Shown piece by piece: positions 41,368-49,618 of a DNA stretch of 64,000 bases (its first letter is position 1; each line of letters opens with the position of its first letter). The stretch lies in NCBI RefSeq assembly GCF_003353055.1, contig NZ_QKWJ01000002.1, positions 62,001 through 126,000 of the forward strand. The letters are read 5' to 3'. This DNA comes from Cupriavidus lacunae. GTDB lineage: Bacteria > Pseudomonadota > Gammaproteobacteria > Burkholderiales > Burkholderiaceae. The notes beneath the pieces were generated by a model. It saw nothing but the letters and a program-made list of their open reading frames with translations. It did not search any database and was not told the origin of the DNA. A program made the position numbers and the translations under genes.

Positions 41368-41384
41368 TTGAATTCAAAATTCAA
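41368..41384. promoter_or_regulatory. GntR operator candidate (TTGAATT-CAA-AATTCAA)
   Basis: TTGAATT (41368-41374) and AATTCAA (41378-41384) form a perfect 17-bp dyad with a 3-bp centre, 26 bp before the start codon of the aminotransferase remnant. A weaker related dyad, TGAAT-N5-ATTCA, lies at 41227-41241 over the GntR start. Both fit FadR/FCD-type repressor sites. Confidence 0.6.
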
Positions 41385-41410
41385 TATTCAAACAAGGAGG
41401 CGTTGCTCCC

Positions 41411-41571
41411 ATGATTCACCTCGACTTCCACCCCGCTGGCCGCCACCCCTCGCCGGTTGCGAGATGGGACTGAAGCTGGCGGGCGTCCCGGTTGCCGGCA
41501 GCGGGGTGGCGGCGGCCATGGACCACCTGGCCTCGCACGCGGACACGCCCATGCTCAAAGCCGCCGCCTGA
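41411..41571 (+). pseudogene. Deletion remnant of a serine/alanine-glyoxylate-aminotransferase-type gene
   Basis: AAGGAGG at 41395-41401 is followed by ATG 41411 and MIHLDFHPAGRHPSPVARWD, then TGA. MIHLDFHPAGRH is the usual start of class V aminotransferases of the serine-glyoxylate type. Just behind, in another frame, lies MGLKLAGVPVAGSGVAAAMD plus HLASHADTPMLKAAA to TGA at 41569-41571, the typical C-terminus of the same family. About 1 kb of coding sequence, including the PLP lysine region, is missing. The good ribosome site and upstream dyad remain, so the promoter seems intact while the gene is gone. Confidence 0.75.
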
Positions 41572-41586
41572 GCGGCAACAAGCAGA

Positions 41587-41615
41587 GGCCGGCGCCGGAG
41601 GATGCGCCGCCGGCC
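41587..41615 (+). terminator. GC-rich stem-loop after the aminotransferase remnant
   Basis: GGCCGGCG (41587-41594) and CGCCGGCC (41608-41615) pair in a perfect 8-bp stem, extendable by A-T at the base, with a 13-nt loop, followed by TTCCACTCT. It lies between the remnant and the FAD oxidase and could attenuate transcription into that gene. Confidence 0.6.
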
Positions 41616-41717
41616 TTCCACTCTCGTCGGAGCGTCACAAGAAGATGCCATCGCTGCGCCGGTGCGTGGCAGGGCGGTCAGTCGCCCGCGAATTCTCGCC
41701 TTCGTTTGCCGAATGCC

Positions 41718-44700
41718 ATGAACACTTCCTCGTCTTCCTTGCTGGTCAAGCCGATCCACCTGGTGCCCGCCCGGCATCGCGCTACCTCGCCGCTCTCCGC
41801 GCTCCTGCGCAAGGAGCTGCGGGGTGACGTGCTGTTCGACCGCGCCGGCCGTGGCCGCTATGCCACCGATGCGTCGATCTACCAGATCATGCCGATCGGC
41901 GTGGTGGTCCCGCGCGACCAGGCCGACCTGCTGCGCGCGCTCGACATCGCCCGCGACCAGCGCGTGCCGGTGCTGGCGCGCGGCGCGGGCACCAGCCAGT
42001 GCGGCCAGACCGTGGGCGAAGCCCTGGTCATCGACAACAGCAAGTGGCTCAACAACGTGGTCGCCTTCGACGCCGCGGCGCGCACGGTGACGGTGGAGCC
42101 GGGCATCGTGCTCGAACACCTCAATGCCTGGCTCAAGCCGCATGGGCTGTGGTTTCCGGTCGACGTTTCCACCGGCGCGCAATGCACCATCGGCGGCATG
42201 GCCGGCAACAACTCGTGCGGCTCGCGCTCGATTGCCTACGGCAACATGGTGCATAACGTGCTGGCCATCGACGCGGTGCTGGCCGACGGCAGCGAATGCC
42301 ACTTCGGCTCGCTGGCGCAGCCGGTGGCGGCCGGGCGCGCGCAAGGCATCCTGCGCGGACTGGAGCGCATCGCCCGGCGCGAGCGCGATGAGATTGCGGA
42401 GCGCATGCCCAGGGTGCTGCGCCGCGTGGCCGGCTACAACATCGACCTGTTCGACTGCCAGAACCCGCTTGCCTATACAGATGATGGCCATGCCAACCTG
42501 TCGCACATCCTGGTCGGTTCGGAAGGTACGCTGGCCTACAGCCGACAGGTCACGCTGAAGCTGTCGCCGCTGCCGGCGCACAAGGTGCTGGGCGTGGTCA
42601 ACTTCCCCACGTTCTACCAGGCGATGGACATGACGCAGCACATCGTGAAGCTGCGTCCGGTGGCGGTGGAGCTGGTCGACCGGACCATGATCGACCTGTC
42701 GATGGAGAACCCGGCATTCCGTCCCGTGGTCGAGCGCGCGCTGGCCGGCGATCCGCAGGCCATCCTCCTGGTGGAGTTTGCCGGCGAGGACCGGCAGGCG
42801 CTGCTGGCGCAGCTCGACCGGCTTGCCGAGCTGATGGGTGACCTGGGCCTGCCCGGTTCGGTGGTGAAAATGGCCGAAGAGAAGGCGCAGAAGGCCCTGT
42901 GGGACGTGCGCAAGGCCGGCCTGAACATCATGATGAGCATGAAGGGCGATGGCAAGCCGGTGTCGTTCATCGAGGACTGCGCGGTGCCGCTGGAGCATCT
43001 GGCCGAATACACCCGCCGGCTGACCGAGGTCTTCCACAAGCACGAAACCGAGGGCACCTGGTACGCCCACGCCAGCGTCGGCACGCTGCACGTGCGCCCG
43101 ATCCTGGACATGCGGCGCGACGGTGCGGTGCGCATGCGCGAGATCGCGGAGGAGGCGGCCGAGCTGGTGCGCGAGTACAAGGGTGCCTACTCCGGCGAAC
43201 ACGGCGACGGCCTGTGCCGCGGGGAATGGGTGGCCTGGCAGTACGGCCCGCGCATCAACGCGGCATTCAGCGAGATCAAGGCGCTGTTCGACCCTGACAA
43301 CCGCTTCAACCCAGACAAGATCGTGCGGCCGCCGAAGATGGACGCGCGCGCGAACTTCCGCTTTGCCCCCGGCTATGCGGCGCTGCCGCTGACGCCCGCG
43401 CTGGACTGGTCGGCGTGGAATGTGCGGCGCGACCCGATGACCGGCGCTGAGACCGCGCCCGGCACCGGCACCGATACCGCCACGCATGGCCTCGCATCGG
43501 CCGTGGAGATGTGCAACAACAACGGCCACTGCCGCAAGTTCGACGCCGGCACCATGTGCCCGAGCTATCGCGTCACCAAGGACGAGCAGCACGTGACGCG
43601 GGGCCGCGCCAACACGCTGCGGCTGGCGGTGTCCGGCCAGCTCGGCCCAGATGGGCTGGCCAGCCCGGAAGTGAAGGAAGCGCTGGACCTGTGCGTCTCG
43701 TGCAAGGGCTGCAGGCGCGACTGCCCGACCGGCGTCGATATGGCGAAGTTCAAGATCGAGGCCCGCCATGCCTGGACCACGCGGCACGGCATCAGCCTGC
43801 GCGAGCGCATGGTCGCGTTCATGCCGCGCTATGCGCCGCTCGCCAGCCGCGTGTCGGGCCTGCTGGCGCTGGCCGACAGCATTCCCGGGGTCTCGGGCTG
43901 GATCAGGCGGGCGCTGGGGTTTGCCCCGCAGCGGTCGCTGCCGCGCTTCGGCAAGCCGTTCCTGGCGGGACGCCGCAACGCAGCAGGCAAGACCGGCGGC
44001 CGGGAGGTCCTGCTTTTCGTCGATACCTTCAGCAACTACATGGAGCCCGACAACGCGCGCGCCGCGCAGGCCGTGCTGGAAGCCGCCGGCTATACGGTGC
44101 ACTTCAACGTCCGTGAAGGCGAACGGCCGCTGTGCTGTGGCCGTACCTTCCTGGCGGCAGGCCTGGTCGACCAGGCGAAGCAAGAGGCCAGGCGCATGCT
44201 GGACGCGTTCCGCCCCTTCGTCGAGCGCGGCGTGCCGGTGGTCGGCCTGGAGCCGTCTTGCCTGCTGTCGCTGCGCGACGAGTTCCTCAGCTATGGCTAT
44301 GGCGAGGAGGCCAGGCGGCTTGCCAGCCTGTCGTTCCTGTTCGAGGAATTCCTGGTGCGGGAGCAGGGCGCGGGCCGGCTGGACCTGCCATTGCAGCCGC
44401 TGCAGGCCTCCGAGGCCGTCGTGCACGGGCACTGCCACCAGAAGGCATTCGATGCGTTCACGCCGGTGCAGACCGTGCTGGGGTGGATCCCGGGGCTGAA
44501 GGTAGCGCCGGTGGAGTCATCCTGCTGCGGCATGGCCGGCAGCTTTGGTTACGAGGCGGAGCACTTCGCGGCATCGCAGGCCATGGCCGAGTTGTCGCTG
44601 CTGCCCGCGGTACGCAAACACGCGTCCGACGCCATCGTGGTCGCGGACGGCACCAGCTGCCGGCACCAGATCCTGGACGGCGCCGACACCGAGGCGCTGC

Positions 44701-44750
44701 ACGTGGCCCGGGTGCTGGCGATGGCTCTCAAGGGAGGCCGCCATGTCTGA
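41718..44750 (+). CDS. FAD-linked D-2-hydroxyacid (D-lactate/glycolate-type) dehydrogenase with 4Fe-4S and CCG domains
   Basis: A large flavoprotein/iron-sulfur protein of 1010 residues. The FAD-binding domain (about 45-260) has VPVLARGAGTSQCGQTVGEA, and GGMAGNNSCGSRSIAYG (about 158-174). The FAD-oxidase C-terminal domain follows (about 280-550, ending FDPDNRFNPDKIV). Then comes a ferredoxin region with CNNNGHCRKFDAGTMC (about 599-614) and CVSCKGCRRDCP (about 659-670), and a CCG region with ESSCCGMAGSFGYE (about 934-947) and a CCGRT motif. This is the fused form of GlcD/GlpC-like oxidases. It oxidises D-lactate, glycolate or a similar D-2-hydroxy acid to the quinone pool. It overlaps the next gene by 8 nt. 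Confidence 0.9.
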   Translation: MNTSSSSLLVKPIHLVPARHRATSPLSALLRKELRGDVLFDRAGRGRYATDASIYQIMPIGVVVPRDQADLLRALDIARDQRVPVLARGAGTSQCGQTVGEALVIDNSKWLNNVVAFDAAARTVTVEPGIVLEHLNAWLKPHGLWFPVDVSTGAQCTIGGMAGNNSCGSRSIAYGNMVHNVLAIDAVLADGSECHFGSLAQPVAAGRAQGILRGLERIARRERDEIAERMPRVLRRVAGYNIDLFDCQNPLAYTDDGHANLSHILVGSEGTLAYSRQVTLKLSPLPAHKVLGVVNFPTFYQAMDMTQHIVKLRPVAVELVDRTMIDLSMENPAFRPVVERALAGDPQAILLVEFAGEDRQALLAQLDRLAELMGDLGLPGSVVKMAEEKAQKALWDVRKAGLNIMMSMKGDGKPVSFIEDCAVPLEHLAEYTRRLTEVFHKHETEGTWYAHASVGTLHVRPILDMRRDGAVRMREIAEEAAELVREYKGAYSGEHGDGLCRGEWVAWQYGPRINAAFSEIKALFDPDNRFNPDKIVRPPKMDARANFRFAPGYAALPLTPALDWSAWNVRRDPMTGAETAPGTGTDTATHGLASAVEMCNNNGHCRKFDAGTMCPSYRVTKDEQHVTRGRANTLRLAVSGQLGPDGLASPEVKEALDLCVSCKGCRRDCPTGVDMAKFKIEARHAWTTRHGISLRERMVAFMPRYAPLASRVSGLLALADSIPGVSGWIRRALGFAPQRSLPRFGKPFLAGRRNAAGKTGGREVLLFVDTFSNYMEPDNARAAQAVLEAAGYTVHFNVREGERPLCCGRTFLAAGLVDQAKQEARRMLDAFRPFVERGVPVVGLEPSCLLSLRDEFLSYGYGEEARRLASLSFLFEEFLVREQGAGRLDLPLQPLQASEAVVHGHCHQKAFDAFTPVQTVLGWIPGLKVAPVESSCCGMAGSFGYEAEHFAASQAMAELSLLPAVRKHASDAIVVADGTSCRHQILDGADTEALHVARVLAMALKGGRHV

Positions 44751-45897
44751 GCGCCTGCACGACCGTACGCGGCTGCGGCCGCCGGCTCCGGCCAGCATTG
44801 GCGACCGCGTGGAAGACGTGGGCTCACCGGCCTTGCTGGTCGACCTCGATGCCTTCGACCACAACCTCGCGCAGATGCAGGGCCTTGCCGATGCCGGCGG
44901 CGTCGCCTTGCGCCCGCATGCCAAGGCGCACAAGTCTGTCGCCGTGGCGCAGCGGCAGATCGCTGCCGGTGCAGTCGGGATCTGCTGCCAGAAGCTTAGC
45001 GAGGCCTATCCGTTCGCTGCCTTCGGCATCGCGGACATCCACATCAGCAATGAGTTTGTCGGCGCGGACAAGCTCGCCATGGCGGTGGAATTAGCCCGCC
45101 ACGTGAACCTGAGCATCTGCGTCGATGACGTGCGGCAGGTGGCCGCGATGGCGTCCGCGGCCGAAGCCGGCGGCGTGCGCATCACCGTGCTGCCGGAGGT
45201 CGACGTGGGGCACGGGCGCTGCGGCGTCAACAGCACCGAAGCGCTGAGCCGGCTGGCCGATGCCATCGGCGAGGCGCCGTCGCTGCGGTTCGGCGGACTG
45301 CAGGCGTATCACGGTGGCGCGCAGCATCTGCCGGTCTGGGTACAGCGCCGGCAGGCCGCGCAGCGCGCCGCGGAAGCGGTGGACGGCTATGTGCGGCACC
45401 TCGATGCACGGGGCGTTTCCTGCCCGGTGATCACCGGCGGCGGCACCGGCACGGCCGAGTTTGACTGCCAGAGCGGGGTCTACACCGAAGTCCAGCCGGG
45501 CACCTATCTCTTCCTGGACGGCCACTATGGCGCCAGCGAATGGCTGGGGCAGTTCCGGCCCAGGCACAGCCTGTTCCTGTCGGCAACGGTCATGAGCACG
45601 GCGCGGCCCGGCGTGGTGGTCTGCGACGTGGGCCTGAAGTCGGTCGCGGTGGACTCCGGCCTGCCGCGCCTGTGGTCCAGGGACCGCAGCGGCTGGCTGC
45701 GCTATGTCGCGGCGAATGATGAACACGGTGTCCTGGAAGTGTTGAACGGAGACAGCCAGGCGTTGCTGGGGAGCAAGCTATTGCTGGTGCCCGGGCACTG
45801 CGATCCCACCGCGAACCTGCATGCGCAGTTCGTGTGCTTGCGCGAAGGGCGTGTCGTCGGCCTGTGGGAGGTGGATGCGCGCGGCCTGAGCCGCTGA
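44743..45897 (+). CDS. D-threonine aldolase-like / D-3-hydroxyaspartate-aldolase-family PLP enzyme (DSD1 type)
   Basis: The protein has 384 residues, fold-type III PLP enzyme (alanine-racemase-like barrel plus beta domain). The PLP lysine is in LRPHAKAHKSVAVAQRQI (about 59-76). The metal-binding C-terminal motif is PGHCDPTANLH (about 350-360). These features match D-threonine aldolase, D-3-hydroxyaspartate aldolase and D-serine dehydratase-like proteins, which need a divalent metal. Aldol cleavage of D-threonine or D-3-hydroxyaspartate would give glycine plus an aldehyde or glyoxylate. The start at 44743 lies 8 bp inside the oxidase gene. With the lost aminotransferase next door, a glyoxylate/glycine theme is likely. 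Confidence 0.85.
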   Translation: MSERLHDRTRLRPPAPASIGDRVEDVGSPALLVDLDAFDHNLAQMQGLADAGGVALRPHAKAHKSVAVAQRQIAAGAVGICCQKLSEAYPFAAFGIADIHISNEFVGADKLAMAVELARHVNLSICVDDVRQVAAMASAAEAGGVRITVLPEVDVGHGRCGVNSTEALSRLADAIGEAPSLRFGGLQAYHGGAQHLPVWVQRRQAAQRAAEAVDGYVRHLDARGVSCPVITGGGTGTAEFDCQSGVYTEVQPGTYLFLDGHYGASEWLGQFRPRHSLFLSATVMSTARPGVVVCDVGLKSVAVDSGLPRLWSRDRSGWLRYVAANDEHGVLEVLNGDSQALLGSKLLLVPGHCDPTANLHAQFVCLREGRVVGLWEVDARGLSR

Positions 45898-45983
45898 TGC
45901 GGGATTTGCTGCGACTGGCGCGGGCCTGCCGCGCCAGGAATGCCTCTTTCTGTTTTCCCCCGCTATTCATTGCCTGTCCAACG

Positions 45984-46007
45984 GATACCCCACTTAAGTT
46001 GGGTGTC
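45984..46007. promoter_or_regulatory. 24-bp near-palindrome upstream of the GGDEF-EAL gene
   Basis: GATACCCCACTT and AAGTTGGGTGTC form a dyad centred on ACTTAAGT with two mismatched pairs. It lies 86 bp after the aldolase gene and about 160 bp before the signalling protein. With no U-tract it may be an operator, or it may form the 3' end of the aldolase transcript. A second CCCCACTT copy lies near 46037. Confidence 0.45.
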
Positions 46008-46170
46008 TGCATCGCGATAATCAGCGTCCGTCATCCCCCACTTGCTATAGATTGTAAAGACATATAAAGCGGCCAGCCGTTGAAGCTTGCGCCGTCTAAT
46101 AAGTGCATTTTCTGGCACAGCTGTTGGCGACGCCATTCAGCCGCTGCCGCCCATATCCGGGGAAATTATC

Positions 46171-49100
46171 TTGCGCCCGACGCTTGCGCGCTTGCTTCGC
46201 CCGCTTGGACGCCTTGGGTCGCGCACCATCACGGCGGGCACCTTGCTGCTTGGGGTGCTGACGACGGCCGTCGTCTATGCGTTCTGCACCGGTCTGCTGG
46301 AAAAGGATGTCCGCCTGCGTTTTGAGAACGATACGGGCGACGTCATCCAGCAGATCGATACCCGGATCCGGCTCTATACCGATGTACTGGTGACCATGCA
46401 GGCGCTGTTCGGCGCCAGCGACCATGTCTCGCGCGGAGAGTTTCGCGATTTCGTCAGCGGGCTGAACCTGCCGCAGCGCTATCCCGGCTTCCAGACGCTG
46501 AACTACGCGCCGTACGTGCCGGCGGCCGAGATCGACGCCTTTGTCGCCTGGCAGCGCAGCGATCCGATCCTGCGCGAGGCGGGCGTGACGTTCAACGTCC
46601 GCCCCCCCGGCCGGCGGCCGGGCCACTTCGTGCTGACCTATGTCGAGCCGCTCGACATCAACCTGGCGTCGATCGGCATCGACATGGGCGCCGAGCCACG
46701 CCGCCTGGCCGCGCTCGAACGCGCGCGCGATACCGGGCAGTCGGTCAGCAGCGGCCGGCTGATCTTCAGCGAGGCCAGGAACCCGCATGTGGGCATCGCC
46801 CTGCGCCTGCCGGTGTACCGCAGGGGGCCGGACCTGGACTCCGTGGAAGCGCGCCGACGCGCCTATGTCGGCTCGGTCGGCGCGGGGATCCGGGTGGACG
46901 ACCTGATGAAAGACCTGGTCAGCAACGAGAATCTGCGCTGGATCCGCTTCCGCGTCTATGACGCCGGAGACTTCGCGGAGCCGGCGCTTCCCCCCTCCGC
47001 CACCAACCTGCTCTATGACAGCGTGACCGGCCTGGCGGCCCGGGGACGCAACCAGAGCGCAGGGGGCAGCGCCATCCACGCCAGTGCCGCGCAAGGTGCG
47101 ACGTCTCTGGCGGACGACCAGGCGGTCCCGGGTGCGGGTCAGCATGACCTGGCCAAGAGCGAAGTGCGGAATTTCGGCGGACGGCGCTGGGTGATCGCAT
47201 TTGCGGCCGATGGCAAGGCCATCAGTGGTCCCCAGCGTTACCTGCCGGCGCTGGTGGTGATTTCCGGCCTGATCATCAGCGTGCTGCTGGGCTGGCTGGC
47301 CTACGCGCTGTCGAGTTCGCGGGCGCGCGCCGTTGCCGTGGCTGACCAGATGACGCACAGCCTGCGCGACAGCCAGGCCGCGCTCGCCGAGGCGCAGCAG
47401 ATTGCCCGCCTGGGTGACTGGCGCATCGACCTGGGCAAGGACATCGCGCACTTTTCCCGGGAAATGGCGCACCTGCTAGGCTGGCGCGGCGACAAAGCGA
47501 CGCCGGAAGCGTTGTTCCAGGCGATCGACGCCGGCCATCGCGCCATGCTGCGGGAGAGGATGCGGGCAGCCCTGCAGGATCGCCAGCCATTCGAGTTCGA
47601 GTGCCCGTACCGGTCGCGGCGCGGACGCCGGGGCTGGTTGCACCTGATCGGCCACGCGCATGGGGCGCCGGACAGCGCCGTGCTGCGGGGAACCGCGCAA
47701 GACATCAGCCAGCGCAAGTCCGCCGAGCAGGCCAGGGCGCAGGAACACCAGATCGCCCTGCATCTGGCCACCGCCACCAGCGAAATCGAGGTGCTGGAGG
47801 ATATTGTCCACACGCTGCTCGAAGGCATGGACTGGGAGGCCGGTGCCTTCTGGCCGAGCGACGACAACGAGGGACAGAAGCTGCCGCTGGTCTGCCTGGC
47901 CCGCGTCAGGGCGCTGGAGCCCTGGCTCGCCGAACGCCCCGCATCGCGGGCCGGTGCCGCGGTCTTGCAGGCGCCACAATGGTATGCAAACCGGAACGCG
48001 ATGGCCCGGCACGCGCAAGCCAGGTGGCTCGACGCGGGCGGCATCCGGACGGTGTTCGCCTTCCCGCTGAGCAGGGGCCACGTGACGCTCGGCGTGGTTG
48101 AACTTTATTCCCGTGCCAAGCGCAGCCGCGATACGCACGCGCTCGCGATGGCGAGCGGCATTGCCAATCAGACCGGGCACTTCCTGCTGAGGCGCCAGGC
48201 CGAGGAGAACCTGCGCTTCATCGCCAATCACGATGCCCTTACCGGCCTGCCGAACCGCCTCTTGTTCAAGGCCGAGTTCGAGAAGGCACTGAACCGCGCC
48301 CGCGCCAGTGGCCAGTCCTTGCATGTCATCTTCGTCGACCTGGACGAATTCAAGGTCGTGAATGACACCATTGGCCACAACGCAGGCGACACCGTGCTGC
48401 GCGAGATGGCCGACCGGTTGCGCGAGATTCTGCACGGCGTGGAACTGATCACCCGCTTCGGCGGCGATGAATTCGTCGTGCTGCTGGACCCCAAGGGCGA
48501 CGCGACGATCCTGGACCAGACCATCGCCAGGATCCAGGCTGCGCTCGCGCCAGGCTTCGTCGTCAACGAATCGGAACTGCGCATGACGGCAAGCATCGGC
48601 ATCAGTTCCTTCCCCGAGGACGGCAACGACTGGCAGACGCTGCTCAAGCATGCCGACCTGGCCATGTACGGTGCCAAGCAACTCGGCAAGAACGGCTATC
48701 AGTTCTACTGCCGGGGCATGAGCACGACCCTGCAGCGGCGCATCGATATGGAGTCGCACCTGCATCGCGCGCTCGAGCAGAACGAATTCATTCTCTACTA
48801 CCAGCCGCGCATTGCGCTCGCGTCGGGAGCGTGCACGGCGGTCGAGGCACTCATCCGCTGGCGCCACCCGGAACTTGGCCTGGTCATGCCCGGAGATTTC
48901 ATTCCCTTCGCGGAGCAGAGCGGCGCCATTGTCGAGATCGGCGCCTGGGCCCTGCGCGAAGCGTGCCGCCAGAATGCCGCATGGCGCGCCCAGGGACTGC
49001 CGCCGATGCGTGTTTCGGTCAATCTTTCGGCACGGCAGTTCGCCGACAAGTCCCTCAGGCTGACCATCATCGACGCACTGCGGCAAGCGAGCCTGCCGGG

Positions 49101-49551
49101 CAATCTGCTGGAGCTTGAACTCACCGAGAGCATGGTCATGCGCGATGCCGAACAGGCTTCCCGCTGGCTCTCGCACCTGAAGCGCACGGGCGTGCGACTG
49201 GCGATCGACGACTTCGGCACCGGCTACTCCTCGCTCGCCTACCTCAGCCGCTTCCCGATCGATACGGTCAAGATCGACAGAAGTTTCGTCCGTTACATCC
49301 CGGAAAGCCGCAGCGATACGCAGATTACCAGCGCGGTGATCGGGCTCGGCCACCGGCTAGGGCTGGAAGTGGTCGCCGAAGGCGTGGAGAACGAGGCGCA
49401 ACTCGAGTTCCTGCGCCACGAAGGCTGCGACGAAGTGCAAGGCTACTACTTCAGCCATCCGCTGCCGCCGGCGCAGATCACTGCCTTTCTGGCCAGCCTC
49501 ATGGAAAACGGCCCCGCTTTCGAGCATGGGCCGCAACCGATGCGCGCCTGA
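46171..49551 (+). CDS. CHASE-PAS-GAF-GGDEF-EAL cyclic-di-GMP signalling protein
   Basis: The protein has about 1126 residues from the proposed TTG 46171 (GGGGAAA upstream); TTG 46087 would add 28 residues. Domains in order: TM1 (about 20-40), a periplasmic CHASE domain (about 45-300), TM2 (about 350-370), PAS (about 400-510), a GAF-like region (about 520-690), GGDEF (about 700-860) and EAL (about 870-1115). The cyclase site RFGGDEFVVLL is intact, but the inhibitory RxxD in front of it reads HGVE, so product inhibition is probably absent. The EAL half has EALIRW, NLSARQF, ELTESMVM, DDFGTGYSS and KIDRSF, all needed for phosphodiesterase activity. Both activities are possible. Confidence 0.9.
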   Translation: MRPTLARLLRPLGRLGSRTITAGTLLLGVLTTAVVYAFCTGLLEKDVRLRFENDTGDVIQQIDTRIRLYTDVLVTMQALFGASDHVSRGEFRDFVSGLNLPQRYPGFQTLNYAPYVPAAEIDAFVAWQRSDPILREAGVTFNVRPPGRRPGHFVLTYVEPLDINLASIGIDMGAEPRRLAALERARDTGQSVSSGRLIFSEARNPHVGIALRLPVYRRGPDLDSVEARRRAYVGSVGAGIRVDDLMKDLVSNENLRWIRFRVYDAGDFAEPALPPSATNLLYDSVTGLAARGRNQSAGGSAIHASAAQGATSLADDQAVPGAGQHDLAKSEVRNFGGRRWVIAFAADGKAISGPQRYLPALVVISGLIISVLLGWLAYALSSSRARAVAVADQMTHSLRDSQAALAEAQQIARLGDWRIDLGKDIAHFSREMAHLLGWRGDKATPEALFQAIDAGHRAMLRERMRAALQDRQPFEFECPYRSRRGRRGWLHLIGHAHGAPDSAVLRGTAQDISQRKSAEQARAQEHQIALHLATATSEIEVLEDIVHTLLEGMDWEAGAFWPSDDNEGQKLPLVCLARVRALEPWLAERPASRAGAAVLQAPQWYANRNAMARHAQARWLDAGGIRTVFAFPLSRGHVTLGVVELYSRAKRSRDTHALAMASGIANQTGHFLLRRQAEENLRFIANHDALTGLPNRLLFKAEFEKALNRARASGQSLHVIFVDLDEFKVVNDTIGHNAGDTVLREMADRLREILHGVELITRFGGDEFVVLLDPKGDATILDQTIARIQAALAPGFVVNESELRMTASIGISSFPEDGNDWQTLLKHADLAMYGAKQLGKNGYQFYCRGMSTTLQRRIDMESHLHRALEQNEFILYYQPRIALASGACTAVEALIRWRHPELGLVMPGDFIPFAEQSGAIVEIGAWALREACRQNAAWRAQGLPPMRVSVNLSARQFADKSLRLTIIDALRQASLPGNLLELELTESMVMRDAEQASRWLSHLKRTGVRLAIDDFGTGYSSLAYLSRFPIDTVKIDRSFVRYIPESRSDTQITSAVIGLGHRLGLEVVAEGVENEAQLEFLRHEGCDEVQGYYFSHPLPPAQITAFLASLMENGPAFEHGPQPMRA

Positions 49552-49618
49552 CCGCCGTCGGTCCGGCGCGCGCTTACGCAGTCCAACATCAAGCAGTCCA
49601 ATCACAGGGAGCTGGATC

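Noticed and set aside
41388..44438. A minus-strand open frame of about 1000 codons opposite the FAD-linked dehydrogenase
   Set aside because: Composition is typical antisense of GC-rich coding DNA; the plus-strand protein has full FAD and iron-sulfur motifs.
47476..49353. A minus-strand open frame of over 600 codons opposite the GGDEF-EAL gene
   Set aside because: No family pattern; the plus strand has intact GGDEF and EAL motifs in one frame.
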